Source: Micromonospora zingiberis
Lineage (GTDB): Bacteria > Actinomycetota > Actinomycetes > Mycobacteriales > Micromonosporaceae
Assembly (NCBI RefSeq): GCF_004331455.1
Contig: NZ_SJJR01000017.1
Location: 1-64,000 of the forward strand
Reading direction: 5' to 3'
Length of the DNA: 64,000 nt
The notes beneath the pieces were generated by a model. It was not told the DNA's origin and did not search any database. It saw nothing but the letters and a program-made list of their open reading frames with translations. Numbering within the stretch: the stretch's first letter is position 1; every line of letters begins with the position of its first letter. Of the stretch, positions 7,419 to 16,599 are shown piece by piece. A program made the translations under genes and the position numbers.

Positions 7419-7433
7419 AAACCCTATAGGTTT
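7419..7433. promoter_or_regulatory. Palindromic operator candidate upstream of cysteine dioxygenase
   Basis: AAACC-CTATA-GGTTT forms a short inverted repeat. On the minus strand it is followed directly by TTGACG, a good -35 element, with a plausible -10 (TAGCTG) about 19 bp further on. A repressor bound here would block the promoter of the cysteine dioxygenase-rhodanese operon. The cognate regulator is unknown. Confidence 0.5.
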
Positions 7434-7575
7434 AGTAGGTAATCTCAGATGTCGGGACGGCGATGCCGGGTCCCACCCGGTTGAGCTGCGCCGGGGCCAC
7501 CGCACACCCGGCCGGTACGACGGCTTCGGGTGGCCGTGCTGCACGCGACCCGACGACGCCGACTAGCCTGAGCCG

Positions 7576-7971
7576 GTGAGTGAGGAACTCGACGCCGAGA
7601 CCCTGGAGTTCGCGCACCGGATGTTCGACCTGGCGCGCGACGGTGCGACCGCCGAACTGGCCGGATACGTCGACGCGGGGCTGCCGGTCAACCTGACCAA
7701 CGACAAGGGCGACAGCCTGCTGATCCTGGCGGCCTACCACGCTCGCCCGGAGACGGTGGCCGCACTGCTCGATCGGGGCGCCGACTTCTCCCGCACCAAC
7801 GACCGGGGGCAGACAGCGCTGGCCGCGGCGGTCTTCCGCAGCAGCACCGACGCCGTACGCGCACTGCTCGCCGCCGGTGCCGACCCCGACGACGGCAGTC
7901 CGTCCGCAGTGGAGACCGCCCAGTTCTTCGACCTGCCGGAGATGCTCGCCCTGCTGCGCCCCGCGGCCTGA
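7576..7971 (+). CDS. Ankyrin repeat protein
   Basis: This 131-residue protein consists of about three ankyrin repeats: segments beginning KGDSLLILAAYHARPETVAA, RGQTALAAAVFRSSTDAVRA and the closing SAVETAQFFDLPEM. Ankyrin repeats mediate protein binding. There is no signal peptide, so it is probably cytoplasmic. The start is a GTG at 7576 with a weak ribosome site. It is divergent from the cysteine dioxygenase gene; the partner is unknown. Confidence 0.9.
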   Translation: MSEELDAETLEFAHRMFDLARDGATAELAGYVDAGLPVNLTNDKGDSLLILAAYHARPETVAALLDRGADFSRTNDRGQTALAAAVFRSSTDAVRALLAAGADPDDGSPSAVETAQFFDLPEMLALLRPAA

Positions 7972-8001
7972 GCCGACCCCGCACGACCAGCGCGAGTGGA
8001 C

Positions 8002-8502
8002 CTACGGACGGGGGCGGACGACCTCGACGGTGCGAGCGTCGACGCCACGCAGCGCGTCGAAGTTGGTCGCCTCGGCCCGGCCGACCTCGAAGTGGCGCAT
8101 CAGCCGCGCGCCGAGGTGCACCCCCAGCCCACCGACGGCGAGGGCGAGCACTTCGGTGACCAGCAACACCGGGGTGGCACCCCGGTTCGTTGCGTCCGCC
8201 CGGACCAGGCAGGAGAGCAGGAAGAGCCCGGCCATGCCCGCGTTGACGAGGTTGAAGCTGATCGCGGTGCGGCGGGTGCGGTCGGGCGGCACGTCCCACA
8301 GGTCGACCATTCCGGCCACGGTGGTCATCGCCGCGGCCACCAGGGCGGCCACCGCCGTCCAGTAACCCACCTCGCCGAGGAAGGCCGGCCCGCCGGCCAC
8401 GTCGGCGAAGTCGAAGATCGTTGCGCAGACGAAGAGCCCGTACGGGAACGTCACCAACATCGGTTGGACGGGGTGCCCCTGCACCCGCAGCCGGCTCTGC
8501 AT
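8002..8502 (-). CDS. DUF2231 membrane protein
   Basis: The 166-residue protein has four hydrophobic segments (about residues 18-38, 45-68, 85-103, 113-135) and starts with the family pattern GHPVQPMLVTFP. This matches DUF2231, a family of small membrane proteins often linked to redox or haem proteins. The function is unknown. The ATG at 8502 has GGGGGAA upstream. It is convergent with the ankyrin gene. Confidence 0.85.
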   Translation of the reverse strand: MQSRLRVQGHPVQPMLVTFPYGLFVCATIFDFADVAGGPAFLGEVGYWTAVAALVAAAMTTVAGMVDLWDVPPDRTRRTAISFNLVNAGMAGLFLLSCLVRADATNRGATPVLLVTEVLALAVGGLGVHLGARLMRHFEVGRAEATNFDALRGVDARTVEVVRPRP

Positions 8503-8579
8503 CGGTTCCCCCCTGGGATCGGATCAGCCACCAGCCCAGGGTGCTACCCGGTGGCCAGCGCGGCGAAACGACACTCGGT

Positions 8580-8642
8580 GGCCGGGCAGGAAACGGCGAT
8601 GGCCGGGCAGGAAACGGCGATGGCCGGGCAGGAAACGACGGC
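8580..8642. repeat. Three 21-bp tandem repeats
   Basis: Three head-to-tail copies beginning GGCCGGGCAGGAAACGG lie between the DUF2231 and GAF-ANTAR genes. The third copy has begun to diverge. No gene is seen across them. Confidence 0.85.
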
Positions 8643-8696
8643 GGCCGGGGCAGGGAGGCGACGCCGCGCGGCCAGCGGCGGGACGAGGCCCGGCGG

Positions 8697-9437
8697 TCAG
8701 TTGTCCCGTGGCCGGGAGACCGTGCTGACCAGCCGCTCGGCCACCTCTCGCAACGGGATGGACAGCGACGACGCCGCGCTGCGCAGCACGTCGAGAGCCT
8801 CCTCCGCCGGGCAGCCGCGCTGCGTCATGATCACACCGATCGCCTGCCCGATCACGCCGTCACCGAGCAGCGCGGCGTCCTGCTCGTCGGCCTGCGCGGT
8901 GCGCCGCTGCCGGTCACGGACGGCGGCGAGCAGCAGGCCGGCGTGTTCGGCGAGCAGCATGGCGGTCAACTGGTGACCGGTGGTCAGCGCGTCGGACTCA
9001 GCGGCATAGAGGTTGATCGCACCGATCACCTGCTCGTCCACGTCGACCGGCGCGGAGATCACCCCGCGTACGCCCAACTCGCGGGCGCGGGGCGTCCAGT
9101 CCGGCCAGCGGGGCTCGGCGGCGAGGTCCTCCGCGCCGACCATCTCCCGCCGCCGGATGGCATCCATCGCCGGGGTGTCCGGGCCGCAGCGCAGATCGTC
9201 CAGCCCGCTCACCGGCGCGTCGGAGGCGGCCACCCCGACCGGCTCACCGGCCCGTAGGGCGGTGAACCCGCACCAGCTCACCCCCGCGATGGCGTCCCGG
9301 GTGATCCGGACCAGCGCGGACAGCGCCTCGTCGAAGTCGTCCAGCGCGATCAACCCGGCGGTCAGTTCCCGCAGCAGGGCCGCCGTCTCCAGTACGCCGA
9401 GGGTCTCCGCCAGCGGTGGACTCGTCTCCAGGTTCAC
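8697..9437 (-). CDS. GAF and ANTAR domain RNA-binding regulator
   Basis: The 246-residue protein has an N-terminal GAF sensor domain (about residues 20-170; SWCGFTAL, GVRGVISAPV, IGAINLYA) and a C-terminal ANTAR domain (about 178-240; IGQAIGVIMTQRGCPAEEAL). ANTAR domains bind paired hairpins in mRNA leaders and act as antiterminators, so this is a predicted post-initiation regulator with a small-molecule or redox sensor. The start is a GTG at 9437. No paired ANTAR hairpin target was identified nearby. Confidence 0.9.
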   Translation of the reverse strand: MNLETSPPLAETLGVLETAALLRELTAGLIALDDFDEALSALVRITRDAIAGVSWCGFTALRAGEPVGVAASDAPVSGLDDLRCGPDTPAMDAIRRREMVGAEDLAAEPRWPDWTPRARELGVRGVISAPVDVDEQVIGAINLYAAESDALTTGHQLTAMLLAEHAGLLLAAVRDRQRRTAQADEQDAALLGDGVIGQAIGVIMTQRGCPAEEALDVLRSAASSLSIPLREVAERLVSTVSRPRDN

Positions 9438-9643
9438 CGGCCCCCAGCCCCCGTACGCCTGGCCAGCGTCCTCACCTGTTTCCTCCTCGGTCGAGCCGGG
9501 CGAAGGGCAGCCCCGACGGCAGTCTGGACGTCACGACCCGCCCTACTACCCGCCGCAACAACGGTCGAAACGGTGCAAAGCGGAGCCCCTCCCAGGGTAC
9601 GGGTACCGCTGGAAGGGGCCGCTACCGGCTCAGTGTGCGGGCC

Positions 9644-11938
9644 TCAGCGGGCGCCTGCCCCGCTGAGTCGCCGGCCGACCGAGGCGATCAGCCGGTCCAG
9701 TTCGGAGCCGAACGGGTTGTCGTGCACCAGGTACGTCCAGGTCGCGCTCGGCCGGACCAGTTCCGCCTCGTCCGGCTCCCAGTCCTCGTCGAACTCGGTC
9801 TCGGTGAAGGTGGCGAGGGTACGCGCCTCGATCTCCGGCACCAGGTTGGTGAACGCGGGCACCGCCGCCCGGTGGAACTCGTCGAGCGGGTCGAGTCGGC
9901 CCAGCGCCCGCAGGTGCACGCCCTCGCGGACCTCCGACAGCTCGGCCAGGTGCTGCGCCCAGAGCCGGTCGAGGTGGTAGAGGGCGATCGACCGGGCCAC
10001 CCGGGCGAGCAGGTCCTCGTCCATCTCGCCGGCCTTCTCCGGCATCTTGTCCAGCAACATCAGGGCGGCGATGTCGCTGGTCAGCAGCCGCTCCCGACGC
10101 TCGGCCAGCGCCTTGCGCTGCTGCTCGACGACCACGCTGTAGCGCCAGGTGTTGCGGTGGATCTCGTGGTTGACGCCCTCGGCGACCCGCTGGGCGTGCT
10201 CCACGGCGTAGTCCACCTGCGGGTCGGTGACCAGGCCGTCGGCGTTCATCCGGGGCGACGGCGGCACGGTGTCACCGGCGTGCCGGACGACCAGGTCGTC
10301 CTCCAGGCTGACGAAGAAGACCGACCCGCCCGGGTCACCCTGCCGGCCGGCCCGCCCGCGCAACTGGTCGTCGACCCGGCGGCTGTCGTGCCGGCCGCTG
10401 CCGATCACGTAGAGGCCGCCCAGCTCGGCGACCCGGTCCCGGTCGGCCTGGTCGCTGCCGCCGAGCCGGATGTCCACGCCCCGGCCGGCCATCTGGGTGG
10501 AGACGGTCACCGTGCCGTACGCGCCGGCCTCGGCGATGATCGCCGCTTCCTCGTCGTCGTTCTTGGCGTTGAGCACCACGCACGGCACACCGGCGGCGTT
10601 GAGGCCGGCGGCGAGTTGCTCGGACTCCTTGACGTCGAGGGTGCCGACCAGCACCGGCCGCCCGTCGGCGTGGCAGCGCTTGATCTCGTCGATCAGCGCC
10701 TCCTCCTTCTCCGCCAGGGTGGCGTAGATGCGGTCCGGCTCGTCCACCCGCACACACGGGGTGTTCGGCGGGATCACCGCGACCTCCAGGCCGAAGAACT
10801 CCCGAAGCTGGTCACCGACCAGCACGGCGGTGGCGGTCATCCCGCACACCTTCGGGTAGAGGCCGATGAAGGCCTGCACGGCGACGGTGCCCAGCACCTC
10901 ACCCTCGGCGGTGGCGTCCAGGCCCTCCTTGGCCTCGACCGCCGCCTGGAGCCCGTCGGGCCAGCGGCGGCGCTGGGCCACCCGGCCACGCATCTCGTCG
11001 ATCAGCTCGACCGTGCCGTCGCGCACGATGTAGTCGACGTCGCGGTGCAGCAGGGCGTGCGCGTGCAACGCCACGTTCACCGCCGAGAGCTGCTCGACGT
11101 TCTCCTCGTCGTACAGGTCGATGCCGAGCTTGGCCTCGACGGCGGCCAGGCCGGTCGAGGTGAAGGCCACGCTGCGGCCGTCCTCGGCGACCGTGAAGTG
11201 CCGGCCCTTGCGCAGACCACGCACCAGCGCGGCGGCGGCGTGCACCGGGTCCTGCTCGCCGGGGACCGAGCCGGCCAGCACCATCGGCACCCGGGCCTCG
11301 TCGATCAGGATCGAGTCCGCCTCGTCGACGATGGCGGTGCGCAGCGCCGGCTGGACCCGGTCCTCGACGTCGGTGACGAGCTGGTCGCGCAGGAAGTCGA
11401 AGCCCGCCTCACTGACCGCGACGTAGGTCACGTCGCAGGCGTACGCGGCGCGTCGCTCGATCGGGGTGGACGCCTCGTTCACCCAGCCGACCCTGAGCCC
11501 GAGCAGCGTGTAGACCGGCTCCATCCACTGGGCGTCGCGGCGGGCCAGGTAGTCGTTGACGGTGAGCACGTGCACCGGGCCGTTGCCGAGCCGCACGTGC
11601 CCGTACGCGGCGATCGCCGCGGTCAGCGTCTTGCCCTCACCGGTGGCCATCTCCGCGACCTTGCCGGACAGCAGTGACATGGCGCCGAGCAGCTGGACGT
11701 CGTACGGCCGCTGGTCGAGGCCGCGCCGGGCCGCCTCGCGGCCGAGTGCGCAGATCTCCTCGTAGGTCGACGCCACGGCGGCGGCCTCGGTGAGTTCGGC
11801 GTCGTCGAAAGCGGAGACCGCCTCCTCACGTGCCTCGATGGCCGGCAGCAGCTTCTCCAGCGGGGCCAGGTCGACCGTGGTTCCCGGGCGCTGGAGGAAC
11901 CGGCGGAACCTGGTCTTCAACCGTTGCGACACACCCAT
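9644..11938 (-). CDS. secA2: Accessory preprotein translocase ATPase SecA2
   Basis: The 764-residue protein is a SecA-family ATPase. The Walker A region is MATGEGKTL (about residue 98), followed by VLTVNDYLARRD, the DEAD box VDEADSILIDEAR, and the C-terminal motor motif STQMAGRGVDIRLGG with QLRGRAGRQGDPG. It lacks the C-terminal zinc-binding tail of housekeeping SecA and is shorter (SecA1 is usually about 900 residues), as in actinobacterial SecA2, which exports a subset of proteins using the main SecYEG channel. The ATG at 11938 (MGVSQRLKTRFRRFL) matches the usual SecA start. No SecY2 or accessory Sec gene is nearby. Confidence 0.9.
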   Translation of the reverse strand: MGVSQRLKTRFRRFLQRPGTTVDLAPLEKLLPAIEAREEAVSAFDDAELTEAAAVASTYEEICALGREAARRGLDQRPYDVQLLGAMSLLSGKVAEMATGEGKTLTAAIAAYGHVRLGNGPVHVLTVNDYLARRDAQWMEPVYTLLGLRVGWVNEASTPIERRAAYACDVTYVAVSEAGFDFLRDQLVTDVEDRVQPALRTAIVDEADSILIDEARVPMVLAGSVPGEQDPVHAAAALVRGLRKGRHFTVAEDGRSVAFTSTGLAAVEAKLGIDLYDEENVEQLSAVNVALHAHALLHRDVDYIVRDGTVELIDEMRGRVAQRRRWPDGLQAAVEAKEGLDATAEGEVLGTVAVQAFIGLYPKVCGMTATAVLVGDQLREFFGLEVAVIPPNTPCVRVDEPDRIYATLAEKEEALIDEIKRCHADGRPVLVGTLDVKESEQLAAGLNAAGVPCVVLNAKNDDEEAAIIAEAGAYGTVTVSTQMAGRGVDIRLGGSDQADRDRVAELGGLYVIGSGRHDSRRVDDQLRGRAGRQGDPGGSVFFVSLEDDLVVRHAGDTVPPSPRMNADGLVTDPQVDYAVEHAQRVAEGVNHEIHRNTWRYSVVVEQQRKALAERRERLLTSDIAALMLLDKMPEKAGEMDEDLLARVARSIALYHLDRLWAQHLAELSEVREGVHLRALGRLDPLDEFHRAAVPAFTNLVPEIEARTLATFTETEFDEDWEPDEAELVRPSATWTYLVHDNPFGSELDRLIASVGRRLSGAGAR

Positions 11939-12024
11939 GAGCGGCAACGGTACGCGACCGGAGGCCCCTTTCGCGCCCTCCCCCGCGCACCGTTGCTTCC
12001 GGAGCCCACCGACGGCCCCGCCGC

Positions 12025-13113
12025 TCAGCCGCTCAGCACCACCTGAAGCTCCTGACGGCGGCGCTGAGCGAGGTCGACGAGCAGGGCCGGAGCCTGGACA
12101 AACGGCACCACGGCCGACACCAGGTGGGTACGGATGGCCGCGCCGTCGGCGCGCAACAGGTCGATCGTGGCGGCGGAGAGCCGTTCCCGGTCCCAGGCCG
12201 GTGCGAGCCCTCGGGGCACCCGGCCGATCTGCGCGCAGCGCACCGACAGCCCGTTGTGGTGGAACTCCTCCCCGAGCCGGACGGCGTCGGCACCGCCCTG
12301 GTAGAAGGCCAGGTCGATCACCGTGCCCTGGGGCCGTAGCAGGCGCAGCGCCAGGTGCAGCGCCCAGTCCTGCCCACGGCACTGGAACACCACGTCCGCG
12401 CCCCGGTCGCCGGGGCCGTGCGCCCAGCGGGTCTTGAGCAGCCCGGCCGGATCGCCGTCGCCGGGGTCGAGGGGGTCCAGCCCGAGGGCCCGGGTCACCT
12501 CCCGGCGGGCCGGTGTCGGGTCGAGCACCACCACCGAGGCGGCACCGTGCCGCCGGGCGAACAGGGCGGTGAGCAGGCCGACCACCCCGGCGCCGACGAC
12601 GGCCACCCGCCGGCCGCGTACCCCGTCGCCCAGATCCCGCGTGGCCGGGCCGTACAGGTCGGCGGCGGCGTGCAGCAGCCCGTTGGCACAGATCGGCCCC
12701 AGGTGGGCGACGTAGACGCCGAGCAGCGGTTCGAGGTCGTCGGGCAGCGGCACGAAGCGGGTGGTGACCGGGTCGGCCACGGCGGCGCTGCGGTGGCCGT
12801 AGGTCATCGCGGCGACCGTGCCCACCGGCACCACCGGCGTGTCACTCTCCACCACCCGGGCCACCTGCATGTAGCCCAGGTTCCGCACCGGATACGGGGT
12901 GCTCGGCGGGCCCGGCTGGAACAGGCCGAGGTCGGCGTTCCAGGTGGCGGTGAGGTACGGGTTGGTGCCCTTGACGTAGCTCAGTTCGGTGCCGGCGGAG
13001 ATCCCGCTGTAGAGGGTCTGCACCCGAAAGCCGCCGGGCGGCAGCACGGCCGCCTCCTGGTCGACCAGTTCCACCTGGCCCGGGCCGCTGACCACCAGCG
13101 CCTGTTCACGCAT
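12025..13113 (-). CDS. Medium-chain dehydrogenase/reductase
   Basis: The 362-residue protein has an MDR fold with a Rossmann motif VAVVGAGVVGLLTALFARR (two glycine pairs) near residue 170. The N-terminal part carries SGISAGTELSYVKG instead of the zinc Cys/His cluster of alcohol dehydrogenases, a feature of the BchC/SAGTE subgroup acting on sugars or alcohols without the structural zinc. Its ATG overlaps the end of the Gfo/Idh/MocA gene by 8 bp, so translation is probably coupled. The substrate is unknown. Confidence 0.8.
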   Translation of the reverse strand: MREQALVVSGPGQVELVDQEAAVLPPGGFRVQTLYSGISAGTELSYVKGTNPYLTATWNADLGLFQPGPPSTPYPVRNLGYMQVARVVESDTPVVPVGTVAAMTYGHRSAAVADPVTTRFVPLPDDLEPLLGVYVAHLGPICANGLLHAAADLYGPATRDLGDGVRGRRVAVVGAGVVGLLTALFARRHGAASVVVLDPTPARREVTRALGLDPLDPGDGDPAGLLKTRWAHGPGDRGADVVFQCRGQDWALHLALRLLRPQGTVIDLAFYQGGADAVRLGEEFHHNGLSVRCAQIGRVPRGLAPAWDRERLSAATIDLLRADGAAIRTHLVSAVVPFVQAPALLVDLAQRRRQELQVVLSG

Positions 13114-14113
13114 CGCGGGCCGCCCCGACGGGCGCCGTCCGGGTGGCACCGGCGGTGAGGCGGACGGTGCGGCCGGTACGGGCCGACTCGGCCACCGCCA
13201 CGGCCAGCCGGTGGGTGCGCAGCGCCTCCGCGTACGGCACCCGTACGTCGTCGCCGACACCCCGCACCGCGTCGATGAACGCCCGGTCCACCGCCACCCG
13301 GGCACCGTCCGGGTCGGCCTCGAACCGGCGCTGCCCGTCGGCGTCGCGGACCGTCAGGGCGTCCTCGGCGAGTTCGAGCGCCAACCCGTCGGCCACGATC
13401 TCCACCCCGGCCCGGTGCTTCCAGTCCAGCACGCAGGTGGCGCCGAGGGTGCCCACGGCGCCACCGGCGAAGCGCAGCGCCGCCACGGTCACCGAGTCGA
13501 CGTCGGCGCCGTCCACCGGCGGGGCGACTCCGTCGCCGTACGCGGTCACCTCGGTCACCTCACCGGCCAGCAGCCGGATCAGGTCCAGGACGTGCACGGC
13601 CTGCTCGACCATCGGCCCGCCGGAGCGCTCCCGCCGGCTCCACCACGGCACCGGTGGCACCCGGTCCAGCCAGGCACCGCTGACCAGGCGGGCCGCCCGC
13701 CCGACGAGCAGTTCGCGGGCCCGGGTCACCGCGTGCAGGTACCGCCAGTGGTGGCCGACGGCGGTGAGCAGTCCCCGCTCGGCCACCAGGCCGGCGATCC
13801 GCTCGGCGGTGGGCAGCTCCACGGCCAGCGGCTTCTCCACGAACATCGGTATCCCGGCGGTGACGACCGCCTCCTCGATCGGACCGTGCGCGAACGGCGG
13901 TACGCAGACGTACACCGCGTCCGGCCGGGCGTCGAGCAGCTGCCCGATGTCGCCGTACGACCGGGCTCGGTGGGCGCCGGCCAGCTCGGCTGCGGCGGCC
14001 TCGGTCACGTCGACCACGCCGATCAGCTCGACGTCGGCGAAACCGGACAACACGCGCGCGTGCCGCTGGGCCACCCCGCCCGCGCCCACCAGCCCCACCC
14101 GGCAGGTACGCAT
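13106..14113 (-). CDS. Gfo/Idh/MocA family oxidoreductase
   Basis: The 335-residue protein has an N-terminal NAD(P) Rossmann fold (VGLVGAGGVAQRHARVL), the family catalytic segment FVEKPLAV (Lys at about residue 98) and a C-terminal alpha/beta sheet domain with the HVLDLIRLL helix. Enzymes of this family oxidise or epimerise sugars and cyclitols. The ATG at 14113 (MRTCRVGL) is preferred over an upstream ATG. It is the first gene of a two-gene operon with the dehydrogenase and is divergent from two glycosyltransferases. Confidence 0.88.
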   Translation of the reverse strand: MRTCRVGLVGAGGVAQRHARVLSGFADVELIGVVDVTEAAAAELAGAHRARSYGDIGQLLDARPDAVYVCVPPFAHGPIEEAVVTAGIPMFVEKPLAVELPTAERIAGLVAERGLLTAVGHHWRYLHAVTRARELLVGRAARLVSGAWLDRVPPVPWWSRRERSGGPMVEQAVHVLDLIRLLAGEVTEVTAYGDGVAPPVDGADVDSVTVAALRFAGGAVGTLGATCVLDWKHRAGVEIVADGLALELAEDALTVRDADGQRRFEADPDGARVAVDRAFIDAVRGVGDDVRVPYAEALRTHRLAVAVAESARTGRTVRLTAGATRTAPVGAARDA

Positions 14114-14298
14114 ACCCTTCGCCTTCCCGTCCCGTTCCGGTCTGGCTGGCCCGTTGCCCGAGCTGGGCGCAATCAAACGTTCATCAGTCGGGAACGTGCC
14201 CGGAGCAGGGTCGTGATCAAGCTGGTGGGATCGATCCGGTTAGCTAGCGCGAAGTACTGGGAAATCCCACTCCCGGTCTTCCCGCGAAGGGGGTGCCT

Positions 14299-15315
14299 GT
14301 GCGGAACACCGAATCTCTGGTCTCGCCCGTGGTCGAGGCCTGGGCCACCTATCGCACCAGCTCGGCCGTTGACTGGCCGACCCGGCGACTGCTCCAGGCG
14401 AAGGGGGACAACCGGGTCAGCGTGGTGCTGCCGGCCCACAACGAGGAGGCCACCGTCGGGGCGATCGTCTCGACCATCCGCGAGCATCTGGTGGACCGGG
14501 TTCCGCTGGTCGACGAGCTGATCGTGGTCGACTCGCGCTCGACCGACCGCACCGCGCAGGTGGCCCGGGCGGCCGGCGCGGAGGTGGTCAGCCAGGACGC
14601 GATGACCCGTGGGCTGCCCCGGCTGGCCGGCAAGGGCGACGCGCTCTGGGCCGGGCTGGCCGCCGCCGAGGGTGACGTGGTCGCCTTCGTCGACGCCGAC
14701 CTGCGGGAGTTCCGCCCGCACTTCGTCACCGGGCTGCTCGGCCCGCTGCTCACCGACCCGTCGGTGGACTTCGTGAAGGGGTTCTACCACCGGCCACTGG
14801 TCGGCACGACCGGGGTGGAGGCCGACGGCGGTGGCCGGGTGACCGAGCTGATGGCCCGCCCCATGCTGAACCTGTTCTGGCCGGAGCTGGCCGGTTTCGT
14901 CCAGCCGCTGGCCGGCGAGTACGCGGGCCGCCGCGAGGTGCTGGCGCAGGTGCCGTTCGTCTCCGGGTACGGCGTCGAGACCGCGATGCTGATCGACCTG
15001 CTCGAACTCGTCGGGCTGGACGCGCTGGCCCAGGTCGACCTGGGCGAGCGCAAGCACCGGCACCAGGACACGGCGGCGCTGGGCCGGATGTCCGCCCAGA
15101 TCATGCTCACCGTCTGGTCACGGTTGCAGCAGCGCGGCTGGGCCAGCCCGGACCTGCTGCCGACCCCTCTGTTGACCCAGTTCCGCCGAGGTGGCTCCGA
15201 CGCGCTGCCGAACCTGGACCGGGAGATCGTGGTCAGTGACGTCGCCGTCGAGGAACGGCCGCCGCTGGCCGAACTGCGGCATCGGGTGCCCCGCCGGCGG
15301 TTCGCCGCCGCATGA
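14299..15315 (+). CDS. Glucosyl-3-phosphoglycerate synthase-like GT81 glycosyltransferase
   Basis: The 338-residue enzyme fits family GT81, whose best-known member GpgS joins UDP-glucose to 3-phosphoglycerate. Seen here are VVLPAHNEEATVG, VVDSRSTDRT, a GKGDALWAGL segment and the metal motif VDADLREF. The GTG at 14299 is preferred because GGGGG lies 5 bases before it; a GTG at 14293 is the alternative. A GT4 gene follows 31 bp later. In actinomycetes this activity begins glucosylglycerate and methylglucose polysaccharide synthesis, but the neighbouring dehydrogenases suggest that a different product is possible. Confidence 0.78.
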   Translation: MRNTESLVSPVVEAWATYRTSSAVDWPTRRLLQAKGDNRVSVVLPAHNEEATVGAIVSTIREHLVDRVPLVDELIVVDSRSTDRTAQVARAAGAEVVSQDAMTRGLPRLAGKGDALWAGLAAAEGDVVAFVDADLREFRPHFVTGLLGPLLTDPSVDFVKGFYHRPLVGTTGVEADGGGRVTELMARPMLNLFWPELAGFVQPLAGEYAGRREVLAQVPFVSGYGVETAMLIDLLELVGLDALAQVDLGERKHRHQDTAALGRMSAQIMLTVWSRLQQRGWASPDLLPTPLLTQFRRGGSDALPNLDREIVVSDVAVEERPPLAELRHRVPRRRFAAA

Positions 15316-15346
15316 CCCAGGCCGCCGGCGAGGAGGAGCGACAACG

Positions 15347-16507
15347 ATGACGCTTACCGTCCTGATCAACGCCGGTCCGTGGCTGCCCGTGCCACCGGCC
15401 GGTTACGGCGGGATCGAGAACGTGGTCGCCACCCTCGTGCCGGAGCTGCGCCGCCTCGGCGTACGGGTGGTGCTCGCCTCGGTGGACAGCAGCACCCTGC
15501 CCTGCGACGAACGGATCTCGGTCTTCGCCGACGGTCAGTTCGCCGCCCTGCAACGACCGTACAACCAGGTGTCCGGCATCGCCCAGGCGCACCTGGCGGG
15601 GGTGGTCCGCGAACTGCGCGGCCGCGACGACATCGATCTGGTGCACGATCATGTGGAGGCGGTGGGCCTGGCCACGCTCGCCGCGTTGGGCCCGGACGCG
15701 CCGCCGGTGCTGCACACCCTGCACTGGGATCTGGCCAAGCATCCCGAGCTCTACGGCGGCCTGGACGGCGGCCGGCGGGTCCGGGTGAACGGGGTCTCCG
15801 CGGCGCAGCTCGCGCGGGCACCGCAGGCGTTGCGGGACCACTCGGTCGGGCACGTACACCTGGCCACCCCGCTGGCCGTCGACCCGCACCGTCGCCCACC
15901 GGTGGCCCAGGGCGGGTACGCGCTGGTGCTCGGCCGGATCAACCCCGGCAAGGGGCAGGACGTCGCGGTCCGGCTGGCTCGGCGGGTCGGGTTCCCGCTC
16001 GTGCTGGCCGGGCCGGTCGGCCCGTACCACCGGCCGGCGGATCTCGCCGCCGCCGGTGCGCCGGCCCGGCAGAACCCCGACGTGCGGTTCTTCCACGACG
16101 AGGTGGCGCCGCACCTGGACGGCGACCGGGTGCGCTGGATCGGCACGGTGGCCGGTCGGGACCGGGACGACCTGCTCGCCGCCGCCCGCGCCACGCTGTT
16201 CCCGCTGCGCTGGGAGGAACCCGGCGGTACGGCGGTGGTGGAGTCGCTGGCGCTGGGCACTCCGGTGGTGGCGACGGCCCGGGGCTGCCTGCCCGAACTG
16301 GTCGAGCACGGACGCACCGGGCTGCTCACCGACGACGAGCAGGAGTTGGGCGATCTCGTACTCGCCGCCGACCTGCTGGAGCCCGACGAGTGCCGCCGGG
16401 AGGCCGCCGCCCGGTTCACCCCGGCGGTGATGGCCCGCCGCTACCTCGCCCTCTACGACCGGGTACGCCGCCTCGGCAGCGCCGCACCCGCGCTGCGCGC
16501 GGCCTGA
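15347..16507 (+). CDS. Family GT4 glycosyltransferase
   Basis: The 386-residue protein is a GT-B retaining glycosyltransferase. The N-terminal domain begins with WLPVPPAGYGGIENVVATL, the Gly-rich acceptor loop. The C-terminal domain has LVLGRINPGKG, FFHDEVAPHLDG and the donor motif PLRWEEPGGTAVVESLALG with a paired Glu pattern. The ATG at 15347 follows GAGGAG. It is co-transcribed with the GT81 gene. Acceptor and sugar are unknown. Confidence 0.88.
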   Translation: MTLTVLINAGPWLPVPPAGYGGIENVVATLVPELRRLGVRVVLASVDSSTLPCDERISVFADGQFAALQRPYNQVSGIAQAHLAGVVRELRGRDDIDLVHDHVEAVGLATLAALGPDAPPVLHTLHWDLAKHPELYGGLDGGRRVRVNGVSAAQLARAPQALRDHSVGHVHLATPLAVDPHRRPPVAQGGYALVLGRINPGKGQDVAVRLARRVGFPLVLAGPVGPYHRPADLAAAGAPARQNPDVRFFHDEVAPHLDGDRVRWIGTVAGRDRDDLLAAARATLFPLRWEEPGGTAVVESLALGTPVVATARGCLPELVEHGRTGLLTDDEQELGDLVLAADLLEPDECRREAAARFTPAVMARRYLALYDRVRRLGSAAPALRAA

Positions 16508-16599
16508 GCATTCCGGTGCGGCGGTGCGCACACCGCCGTTTCGCCGGGCCGGACGCCGGGTAGTTGCAGGCTCTGCGACACGGCGGAACGAGGGCGGAG

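Noticed and set aside
9416-11677. Long antisense open frame of about 750 codons over secA2
   Set aside because: It lies opposite a clear SecA2 gene with all family motifs; high GC gives long shadow frames. Its translation is low-complexity and matches nothing.
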